Below are positions 57,678 to 64,000 of a DNA stretch of 64,000 nucleotides, in pieces. This DNA is from CAZDUS01 sp964609375 (GTDB taxonomy: Bacteria > Verrucomicrobiota > Kiritimatiellia > CAIKKV01 > CAITUY01), in NCBI GenBank assembly GCA_964609375.1, contig CAZSSA010000001.1:9301-73300 (forward strand), given 5' to 3'. The position numbers were made by a program, and so were the translations under genes. Below the pieces are notes generated by a model. That model saw only the letters and a list, made by a program, of their open reading frames with translations, did no database searches and had not been told where the DNA came from. Positions within the stretch are counted from its first letter, which is position 1, and every line of letters starts with the position of its first letter.

Positions 57678-57696
57678 ACTCCCCTTTCTCAAAAGA

Positions 57697-57726
57697 TTGA
57701 CCTTGCCCCGTCTCTTCCGTAATAAT
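57697..57726 (+). promoter_or_regulatory. Promoter of nrdR
   Basis: TTGACC (57697-57702), an 18-base spacer and AATAAT (57721-57726, five of six consensus bases). Transcription would start near 57733, placing the Shine-Dalgarno GGAGGA (57741-57746) in a short leader and supporting ATG 57758, since the upstream in-frame ATG at 57725 lies in the -10 element. Confidence 0.6.
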
Positions 57727-57757
57727 GTGCCGATACAAACGGAGGACACTCCCGATC

Positions 57758-58210
57758 ATGCGTTGCCCACGATGCGGTCATACAGAAGATAAGGTTATCG
57801 ACAGCCGCGCTTCCCGCGCCGGCGATATCATTCGCCGTCGCCGCTCATGCGAAAGCTGCAACCATCGCTTTACCACCCGCGAGGAAGTGGTCAAAGTGGA
57901 ACTCCACGTCATTAAGCGTGATGGACGTCACGAGGAGCTCTCCCGCGAAAAGCTGATCAACGGCGTGGGGCGCGCTTGCGAAAAACGCCCCGTCAGCCCC
58001 GAGCAAATCGAAATGCTTGTGGATGGCATCATCACCGAACTCGAAAACGAATTCGAACGCGAAGTCCCCAGCGAAACCATTGGCGAGAAAGTCATGGAAC
58101 GCCTGGAAAAACTGGATGATGTCGCCTATGTGCGCTTCGCTTCCGTTTACCGCCGATTCAAGGACGTGAATCAGTTCCTCAACGCCATCCAGGGAATGGT
58201 CAACAAGTGA
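57758..58210 (+). CDS. nrdR: Transcriptional repressor NrdR
   Basis: Zinc-finger/ATP-cone repressor of ribonucleotide reductase genes. The 150-residue product begins MRCPRCGHTEDKVIDSRASR, has the second zinc pair in SCESCNHRFTTREEV, and an ATP-cone (VIKRDGRHEELSREKLINGV to about residue 136) with YVRFASVYRRFKD. All family features are present. No nrd genes are in the window. It overlaps the next gene by four bases. Confidence 0.96.
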   Translation: MRCPRCGHTEDKVIDSRASRAGDIIRRRRSCESCNHRFTTREEVVKVELHVIKRDGRHEELSREKLINGVGRACEKRPVSPEQIEMLVDGIITELENEFEREVPSETIGEKVMERLEKLDDVAYVRFASVYRRFKDVNQFLNAIQGMVNK

Positions 58211-58836
58211 TTTTTTCATCCACGACTCCCAAACCATCCGAAACGTGGCGCAACGACCTGGCCGACCGCCTGCTGGATCAGGCTCCCGCCTTGTGCGGCA
58301 ACCCCGGGCTTGCCGCCTCTCACACCCTGTGCGAAGCCGCTCAAGGCGTCGCCGCTGTTCTTCGCGAACAGGAAACGTTTCCACACGAATTGGACGCCCA
58401 CACCTCCTGCACCCTTATGTCCCGTGCCTTGGAAGCCGCCGGCGAAACCTCGCTGGCACGTCGCCTCCTCCTCGCTGGCACATCCTCCGTCTATGCTTCA
58501 TCCTGGATCACCGCCGGTCAGGACTCCGTCTGGACGCTCGATATCAAAAAGCTGACCTCCAGCAACACCCCATGCATGGAACTCACCCTTTTCGACCACC
58601 TGCACAGTATGATTGATGATTATGCCGATGTATGGGATGCCACCAGCGGACGCGGCATCATGGGACTCAAGGGACTCAACGACGTTACCGCTTCCATTCT
58701 CGGATCACATGCCACCCCTCTGGAAACACGGCTACTGACCGACGAAGTGCGCGATTATTGCGCACGGCACCTTGACCAAAAACGCCAGCAACGCGGATGG
58801 AATTCAACGCCAATCATCATGAGTGTCGAGGCATAA
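58207..58836 (+). CDS. Uncharacterised protein coupled to nrdR
   Basis: I do not recognise this 209-residue protein. It starts at GTG 58207, overlapping the nrdR stop by four bases, so it is probably made with NrdR. There is no signal peptide or membrane segment. It is Ala/Leu/Ser-rich and looks mostly alpha-helical, with a few hydrophobic strands in the middle (RRLLLAGTSSVYASSWITAG, VWTLDIKKL). Conserved-looking features such as FDHLHSMIDDYADVWD are noted, but no catalytic motif is evident. A role linked to dNTP or nucleotide control is only suggested by position. Confidence 0.75.
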   Translation: MIFSSTTPKPSETWRNDLADRLLDQAPALCGNPGLAASHTLCEAAQGVAAVLREQETFPHELDAHTSCTLMSRALEAAGETSLARRLLLAGTSSVYASSWITAGQDSVWTLDIKKLTSSNTPCMELTLFDHLHSMIDDYADVWDATSGRGIMGLKGLNDVTASILGSHATPLETRLLTDEVRDYCARHLDQKRQQRGWNSTPIIMSVEA

Positions 58837-58843
58837 CCTCCCC

Positions 58844-59506
58844 ATGAAGCTTTTACAGGCAAACCAACTCTCATCACCCTCTCTCAACCGGCGCGAGGCC
58901 ATGCTCCTCGGTCTTGGCGCCATCGCCACCGCCTTCCTCCCGTCCATCGCCAACGCCCTCCCCAGCCGGACCCTGCGGCCCGCCACAATTCTCGATGCCA
59001 TCTCCACCGAAATGACCCTCATCCGCCGTTCCTCATGGGACCGAACCCCACCCAACCGGGATCGACTCAACCCTGCCGGCCGCTACTCTCGCATCACCAT
59101 CCATCACGAAGGCACCAATCCGTTCTATGCCACCTCCCATACCTATGTTGCGCGCGAACTTCACACCGTCCTCAGTTCACACCGCGCCCGCCGCTACGGC
59201 GATATAGCCTATCATCTGGCAGTTGACTATATCGGACGCGTCTGGGAAGCACGCTCGCTTTCCTACGAAGGCGCCCACGTCATGAGCAACAACGAAGGCA
59301 ATATCGGCGTCCTGCTTCTGGGCAACTTCGAGCGCCAACGTCCATCCACGTCCCAACTCGCCGCCATGAACGACCTGATCGTCGTGCTGCGGCGTACCTG
59401 CGGCATCCGCAGTTCCCGCGTCTACGGGCATCGCGACCTGAGCCCCAGCGCCTGCCCCGGACGTCAACTCTACCCCTACGTCGCCCAGTTACGACACCCC
59501 GCATGA
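58844..59506 (+). CDS. N-acetylmuramoyl-L-alanine amidase, PGRP type, Tat-exported
   Basis: Predicted zinc amidase cleaving the bond between muramic acid and the stem peptide of peptidoglycan. The 220-residue product has a twin-arginine signal (SLNRREAMLLGLGAIATAFL) ending near IANA-L, then an amidase-2/PGRP domain with the zinc ligands in ITIHHEGT, GHRDLSPSACPG and the family RSSWDRTPP at its start. ATG 58844 was preferred over 58823, which overlaps the preceding gene; neither has a strong Shine-Dalgarno. The Tat signal implies folding before export. Confidence 0.88.
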   Translation: MKLLQANQLSSPSLNRREAMLLGLGAIATAFLPSIANALPSRTLRPATILDAISTEMTLIRRSSWDRTPPNRDRLNPAGRYSRITIHHEGTNPFYATSHTYVARELHTVLSSHRARRYGDIAYHLAVDYIGRVWEARSLSYEGAHVMSNNEGNIGVLLLGNFERQRPSTSQLAAMNDLIVVLRRTCGIRSSRVYGHRDLSPSACPGRQLYPYVAQLRHPA

Positions 59507-59562
59507 GTCTTCCCTTTGATTTAAACAATCTCCATAGTATCGACTAACGAAAGGACAACACC

Positions 59563-60528
59563 ATGATTCCGGAAGCCCGCATTAAAGCTGAACTGAAACG
59601 CACCTTGGACTCCACCTCGTTCGAAGGCCTCGGCGAACGACACCAGGGAAAAGTCCGCGAAAGCTACATTCAAGGCGATCGCCGAATCCTGATTACCACC
59701 GACCGGGTATCGGCATTCGACTGCATCATCGGCACCATTCCCTTCAAGGGGCAGGTCCTTAACCAGCTCGCCGCCTTCTGGTTCGAAAAGACAAAATCCA
59801 TCGTCCCAAACCACATCGTCTCCATCCCCGATCCCTGCGTCATGGTTGTCCACGAATGCGAGCAGCTCCCCCTGGAGTTCATCGTCCGTGGTTATATCAC
59901 CGGCGTCACCAAAACCTCCGCCTGGTACAACTACGAACGCGGCGTCCGCCACTTCTGCGGCAACATGCTCGCCGAAGGCCTCCGCAAGGATCAAAAACTG
60001 GACCGGCCCATCCTCACCCCCACCACCAAGCACGAAAAACACGACCGCCCCATCTCTCGCGAGGAAGCCATCAAGGAAGGACTCATCGATGCGCGAACCT
60101 TTGATGACGCCGCGGATATTTGCTTCCATCTGTTCGACGCCGGCGTAAAACACGCCGCCTCACGCGGCTTGATCCTTGTGGATACCAAATATGAGCTCGG
60201 AAAACTCAACGGGAAATTGGTGGTTTCGGACGAAATCCACACCCCCGATTCCTCCCGGTACTGGTTCTCAGACACCTACGAGGAACTATTCGCCGCCCAA
60301 AAGGACCAGCGCAAGATCGACAAGGAATATGTCCGCGAATGGCTCGTTTCCCAAGGCTTCCGTGGCGATGGACAGCCACCCGCCCTGACCGACGAAGTTC
60401 GCATCGAAGCCGCCAAGCGCTACATCCAAGCCTACGAAACCGTCACCGGCCTGGAATTCAAAATCAGCGACGAGCCCGCCGAGACAAGAATCACCAATAA
60501 CCTCCGCAAAGCCGGCTTATTGGCATAA
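59563..60528 (+). CDS. purC: Phosphoribosylaminoimidazole-succinocarboxamide synthase
   Basis: SAICAR synthetase of purine synthesis (CAIR + Asp + ATP). The 321-residue product has HQGKVRESYIQGDRRILITT, DRVSAFDCIIGTIPFKGQVL, EFIVRGYITGVTKTSAWY, and SDEIHTPDSSRYWFSDTYEE, as in the long bacterial/yeast-like PurC. AAAGGA lies seven bases before the ATG. Single gene; its product pathway joins the AICAR transformylase at 7679. Confidence 0.97.
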   Translation: MIPEARIKAELKRTLDSTSFEGLGERHQGKVRESYIQGDRRILITTDRVSAFDCIIGTIPFKGQVLNQLAAFWFEKTKSIVPNHIVSIPDPCVMVVHECEQLPLEFIVRGYITGVTKTSAWYNYERGVRHFCGNMLAEGLRKDQKLDRPILTPTTKHEKHDRPISREEAIKEGLIDARTFDDAADICFHLFDAGVKHAASRGLILVDTKYELGKLNGKLVVSDEIHTPDSSRYWFSDTYEELFAAQKDQRKIDKEYVREWLVSQGFRGDGQPPALTDEVRIEAAKRYIQAYETVTGLEFKISDEPAETRITNNLRKAGLLA

Positions 60529-60592
60529 AACACCAACACTCCCTCTCGTCCTCACATTCCCCGTGATAGGGGCGCTACGCGCCGCGACTCTT

Positions 60593-60647
60593 CCCCCCCC
60601 CATTAACCCTCAACCATTAACCATTCCCCCCCCCCTCCCCGCCTCCC
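60593..60647. repeat. C-rich low-complexity spacer between convergent purC and NUDIX genes
   Basis: Contains C9 (60593-60601), C10 (60626-60635) and repeats of a CCATTAACC-like unit. No gene, and no clear terminator apart from a weak GGCGC/GCGCC hairpin at 60571-60583. It may be prone to slippage. Confidence 0.7.
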
Positions 60648-61277
60648 CTACCCCCTCGCCATCAGCCCATCAATAGAGTCCAGACAGATCTGCGACCACG
60701 TCTCCATTCGCTCCCTCATCCCCCGTAACTCATCCAGCGTCCGGAAACCAGACTCCGTAATGACCCCCTCCCGCTTCACCACATTCGGCGTGGAGGCCCT
60801 CAGGATATGAATCACCCCCAGATGAACACGCCCGACCGGCGTCTCGTCATCATTCAGCAACGCCACCACCTTCTGCTGGTAAGCCCCCTCAATCTTGACT
60901 TCCTCTTCAAGCTCCCTCAATGCCGCCGTGGAATAAACATCCCCAAAGAGATTGATGTCCTCATTATTGATGTGCCCGCCAATCCCCATGGACGCCTTGG
61001 CCACCAACCGCTCTTCCCCGGACTTCTTCCCGCGCACATAGCACCAGATCTTGTGGTCATGACAGATCAGGAAGTAAGGAATCAACTGCTTGAGCGATTC
61101 ATCATTTTCCGCCTTATGCCGCGGCACAAACCGGTAATGGCGGGGATTCAGCAATTCCGCCAGATAGCGGTCCGCATCCAGCTTCAATCCCTGAAACATA
61201 CCCAGCCGCTCGACCAGCGAGCGCTCCACCACCAAAATTTCTTCATTGTCGTTCTTCATGGTGAGCGATGCTATCAC
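60648..61277 (-). CDS. NUDIX-family protein (predicted phosphoesterase type)
   Basis: The 209-residue product has a NUDIX-like helix with RELEEEVKI preceded by the ASMGIGGHINNED stretch characteristic, from memory, of a group of NUDIX-related predicted phosphoesterases. The NUDIX box is degenerate: Asp and Lys replace an expected Glu and Gly, so catalysis is uncertain. Substrate unknown. GTG 61277 and ATG 61259 are both possible starts. It lies after cbiO with a 98-base gap. Confidence 0.75.
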   Translation of the reverse strand: MIASLTMKNDNEEILVVERSLVERLGMFQGLKLDADRYLAELLNPRHYRFVPRHKAENDESLKQLIPYFLICHDHKIWCYVRGKKSGEERLVAKASMGIGGHINNEDINLFGDVYSTAALRELEEEVKIEGAYQQKVVALLNDDETPVGRVHLGVIHILRASTPNVVKREGVITESGFRTLDELRGMRERMETWSQICLDSIDGLMARG

Positions 61278-61375
61278 ACCCGATCCCCGCAGAACAACCT
61301 CTTCATCTTTGGAGTGCGCGGACTTGACCGCTCTTTTTCACGAACCGGCTTGACGATCCGCCTTACATCCGAACT

Positions 61376-62122
61376 TCAATGCGGATGCGGATGCCGCAAA
61401 CTGTGCGGACGCTCCAACCCATGCTTCACCATAAGCGCCTCATCATTCAGGATGTCCGCCGCCGGCCCCTCCGCCACAATCTTCCCGCCATCCATCACCA
61501 TGACGCGCGAACACACCTCCACCACCATCTCCAAATCATGGGTCGCAATGATCTTGGTATGCTGAAACGACTTTAACCACTCGATCAACCGCCGCCGCCC
61601 CCGCGGATCCAGATTCGTCGAGGGCTCATCCATCACCAGCACATCCGGCTCCATCGCCAACACCGTGGCAATGGCCGCCCCGCGCTTCTCCCCTGCCGAC
61701 AACTTGTACGGCGGCCGGTGCGCCACATGCTCCATCCCCACTTGCTCCAACGCCACCCGAACACGCCGATCCACCTCATCCACCGGCAATCCCGCATTCA
61801 ACGGCCCAAAGGCCACATCCTCGTACACCGTCGGCATGAACAACTGATCGTCCGGATCCTGAAACACCATCCCCACCGCACGCCTGACCGACACCGCTGT
61901 CTCGCGCGTCAACGGTACATCCCCGATCCGCACTTCCCCGCTGGTCGGCATCAGGTATCCGTTCAGATGCATCAACAGCGTGGACTTTCCCGTGCCATTC
62001 GCCCCGATGATCGCCACCGCCCCCCCATGGGTAATCCGGAACGAAACGCCACGCAAGGCGTCTGTCCCGTCAGGATACGCAAAACAAAGATCACGCACTT
62101 CCACCACATGATGACTCATCAT
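61376..62122 (-). CDS. cbiO: Cobalt/nickel ECF transporter ATPase CbiO
   Basis: ATPase of an energy-coupling-factor uptake system. The 248-residue product has Walker A GANGTGKST, Q loop VFQDPDDQLF, signature LSAGEKRGAA, Walker B VLVMDEPS and switch His in ATHDLEMV. The His-rich C terminus HSLRHPHPH fits nickel or cobalt handling. Start is taken as ATG 62122, overlapping the cbiQ stop by four bases, so it is coupled to cbiQ. Confidence 0.93.
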   Translation of the reverse strand: MMSHHVVEVRDLCFAYPDGTDALRGVSFRITHGGAVAIIGANGTGKSTLLMHLNGYLMPTSGEVRIGDVPLTRETAVSVRRAVGMVFQDPDDQLFMPTVYEDVAFGPLNAGLPVDEVDRRVRVALEQVGMEHVAHRPPYKLSAGEKRGAAIATVLAMEPDVLVMDEPSTNLDPRGRRRLIEWLKSFQHTKIIATHDLEMVVEVCSRVMVMDGGKIVAEGPAADILNDEALMVKHGLERPHSLRHPHPH

Positions 62123-62916
62123 CCACCCCCCACAAATATACGCCCAAGCCAATCAGCCAAATTCAAACACCGCGCCATAACAAAGAAACCCACCCACCCC
62201 AACAAATATACCGCATCCGTCCATTGGAAAGGCCGCGCCCTCAACACTCGAATCTCCCCGTCAAATCCCCGCGCCAGCATGGCCCGGTAAACCCGCTGGG
62301 CCCGATCCATCGACCGAATCAGCAAATGCCCGATCAGGGAGGCATAGACTCCATAACTCAACGTGCGCCGCTCCCCCGCCCTCATCGCCACCCCACGCCG
62401 TACCCGTTGCCCTTCCTCCGACACCACAAACAAATACCGGTAAAGAAACAGGATCTGTACGGCAAACGCCCGCGGCACCCCCAACTGTTCAAGCCCCGCA
62501 CAAAGCCGGTGAATCCCCGTACAGGCTACCAGCGCCAACGCCGTGCCCACCGTTAAACCGAACCGGATCATAAGCGACGCAAAGGAAACCCACCCGCCCG
62601 ATATCGCAACCCCGCCAAGCATCATCACCGGACTCCGGTCCAGCAGCGGATTAACGATACCAATGACAACCGCAAACGGGGCGGCAATCGCCACCTTGCG
62701 CAGAAGGTAGCCCGGCGGAATCCTTCCAATCATGACCAGGACAACCGGATACAATAGAAACGGAATCAATGCCGAGATTTCATAACGGGGAAAGGACATC
62801 ACCGCCACCAGGAAAACCAGCGTCACCAGTGTTTTCACACGGGCATCAAGCCGGTGCGCCGGGGAATCCCCCCGCCCCAACTCATCCATTTTCCCAATGT
62901 CAATCCACTCCGCCAT
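62119..62916 (-). CDS. cbiQ: Cobalt/nickel ECF transporter permease CbiQ
   Basis: Transmembrane (T) component. The 265-residue product has about five hydrophobic segments, starts with DSPAHRLDARVKTLVTLVFL and contains the ATPase-coupling ARG motif in AMLARGFDGE and a second Arg-rich region. Follows cbiM by 96 bases and precedes cbiO. Substrate choice is set by CbiM. Confidence 0.93.
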   Translation of the reverse strand: MAEWIDIGKMDELGRGDSPAHRLDARVKTLVTLVFLVAVMSFPRYEISALIPFLLYPVVLVMIGRIPPGYLLRKVAIAAPFAVVIGIVNPLLDRSPVMMLGGVAISGGWVSFASLMIRFGLTVGTALALVACTGIHRLCAGLEQLGVPRAFAVQILFLYRYLFVVSEEGQRVRRGVAMRAGERRTLSYGVYASLIGHLLIRSMDRAQRVYRAMLARGFDGEIRVLRARPFQWTDAVYLLGWVGFFVMARCLNLADWLGRIFVGGG

Positions 62917-63012
62917 TATGACATTTCCCCATTCTTAATCGTAATCCCCTCACATCTTCTCCCTCTCCCTTACTTGCAGGCACCGTCAAGCCGCGCCCCT
63001 GCAAAATGCTGC

Positions 63013-64000
63013 CTACCGCCCTCTGATTTCTGACTTTTTGCCTCCCCATCCCTTCGCCACAAAACCCGCTATCAACACAAGCGCCAACGTAATCCCTCCG
63101 CCCACAACCCCCGACACCGATGTCCCCGCACTCACGGCAGGCCACGACGGTTCAGCCTCCGGCTCAACATCATCCCTCTTGAAACCGTAATCAGGCAACA
63201 CTGACATCTTCGTCTGTACAGCCGCCAGTGCCTCATGAATCCCCCCCCCTCCCCCTCGCACCTCTCCCCCCCCGCTCACCCTGCCAATCGCCCATTCCAA
63301 TCCATCCGGATGCGACGACGCAAACCAACTCCCCACCCCCCCCACGATCACCGCCGCCACCAGTAATCCAAGCAAGATAGGACGCACACTCTCTTTTGTT
63401 CCCCCCGCCATCGTAAGCGCCTCCGGTCTTGCCCTGCCCACAAACGCGACTAGGACCGCCGTCACCATCCCTTCAACAATCCCAATGGCCAGATGAATGG
63501 GCTGCATCATCAAGACGAATGCGCGAAATGGCAGGTCTGAGATCCCGGACAGACACGTTTCCACCACCACACCCAATGCACCCATCTGCAAGCCAGCCAC
63601 CCCCGCCAACAGTGCCCCGCTCCATACACGGACTCCACCCATCGCATTACGTGCTATTGGCTTATAGATAAACGGGTACGCGACAAAAACCGGAAAGAAT
63701 CCCAGATTAAAAATGTTGCACCCCAACGCCAACAATCCCCCATCCCCAAAGAAAAGCGCCTGCACCGTCAAAACCGAGGCCAGCGTCAAAAAGGCGGCAT
63801 GGGGCCCCAGGAGAATCGCCAGGATCAATCCTCCTCCCAAATGACCACTGGAACCCGTGACCGGAATCGCAAAATTGATCATCTGCGCGGCAAAGATAAA
63901 CGCCCCCAACACTCCCATCATCGGCACTATACTGTCGTTCGTCAAACGACGAACCTTGCGAGCACAATATCCAATCAACCCCATCGTCACCGCCCACATC
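63013..64000 (-). CDS. cbiM: Cobalt/nickel substrate-capture component CbiM with fused PDGLE domain, 5' end cut
   Basis: S component that binds Co or Ni. The gene runs off the right edge; the visible part (328 residues) lacks the MHIPDG start. It has NFAIPVTGSSGHLGGGLILA, ILLGPHAAFLTLASVLTVQA, FFGDGGLLALGCNIFNLGFF, typical CbiM, and a C-terminal PDGLE-like region (HPDGLEWAIGRV) followed by a last membrane helix, so it resembles a fused CbiMN/NikMN type. Three C8-C9 tracts lie in its coding strand complement (63241-63343). A cobalamin-dependent methyltransferase route in the same window makes cobalt plausible; nickel cannot be excluded. Confidence 0.88.
   Translation of the reverse strand, partial: MWAVTMGLIGYCARKVRRLTNDSIVPMMGVLGAFIFAAQMINFAIPVTGSSGHLGGGLILAILLGPHAAFLTLASVLTVQALFFGDGGLLALGCNIFNLGFFPVFVAYPFIYKPIARNAMGGVRVWSGALLAGVAGLQMGALGVVVETCLSGISDLPFRAFVLMMQPIHLAIGIVEGMVTAVLVAFVGRARPEALTMAGGTKESVRPILLGLLVAAVIVGGVGSWFASSHPDGLEWAIGRVSGGGEVRGGGGGIHEALAAVQTKMSVLPDYGFKRDDVEPEAEPSWPAVSAGTSVSGVVGGGITLALVLIAGFVAKGWGGKKSEIRGR
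63241..63343. repeat. Cluster of C homopolymer tracts inside cbiM
   Basis: Plus-strand runs of C9 (63241-63249), C8 (63266-63273) and C8 (63336-63343) within 103 bases; on the coding strand they are poly-G encoding glycine-rich segments. The reading frame is open across them. Such tracts can slip during replication or sequencing. Confidence 0.85.

Noticed and set aside
59521..60153. 210-codon minus-strand frame
   Set aside because: Antisense to purC, acidic Gly/Asp/Val-rich translation typical of a mirror of a real gene.

Overview
The window looks like part of the chromosome of a free-living diderm bacterium of the PVC group, perhaps Kiritimatiellota; the phylum is an inference. Supporting signs are: EF-Tu with a non-canonical switch I resembling, from memory, that of Planctomycetes; no gene for ribosomal protein uL30, a loss reported for PVC bacteria; large secreted proteins with DxDxDG calcium motifs and a shared C-terminal module; and no CtsR although mcsA-mcsB-clpC is present. 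No rRNA, insertion sequence, prophage or CRISPR array was seen.

Layout. (1) 1-5867, minus strand: mcsA-mcsB-clpC (arginine phosphorylation and Clp unfolding) followed by ffh, rpsP and the first codons of khpA. (2) 6174-7601, plus strand: one secreted protein gene with its own promoter and a bidirectional terminator. (3) 7679-14595, minus strand: a one-carbon operon in the order homocysteine methyltransferase module, methyl-THF methyltransferase module, fhs, MTHFR-like, folD, AICAR transformylase. It interconverts formate, formyl-, methylene- and methyl-THF and feeds methionine and purine synthesis. It is divergent from a PocR-AraC regulator gene (14692-16083). (4) 16139-47608, minus strand: about 31 kb of translation and transcription genes with the usual beta, str, S10, spc and alpha clusters fused in one direction: tRNA-Thr, tuf, rpmG, tRNA-Trp, secE, nusG, rplKAJL, rpoBC, rpsLG, fusA, the ribosomal protein genes, secY, adk, map, rpmJ, rpsMKD, rpoA, rplQ. 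rpmJ and rpmG are too short for routine ORF calling and were found by translating the gaps. (5) 47881-64000, mixed strands: an orphan response regulator, a metal-binding lipocalin-free periplasmic protein of the ZnuA type, a giant subtilase coupled to a cupin and an iron alcohol dehydrogenase, tRNA-Arg, serC, nrdR with a coupled unknown gene, a Tat-type amidase, purC, a NUDIX protein, and a cobalt/nickel ECF transporter cut by the window edge.

The most unusual item is an uncharacterised 173-residue exported or membrane-anchored coiled-coil protein (28184-28705) placed between rpsS and rplV inside the S10 operon, with gaps of only 5 and 10 bases to its neighbours. Other items deserving a check are the split methionine-synthase-like modules under a PocR-type regulator, the EF-Tu switch I, the unknown protein coupled to nrdR, the shared C-terminal module of the two secreted proteins, and long C tracts inside cbiM.

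No gene-free stretch exceeds 300 bases. The two largest, 5868-6134 (or up to 6173) and 47609-47880, hold promoter candidates. All functional assignments come from reading motifs in the translations; no database search was run.
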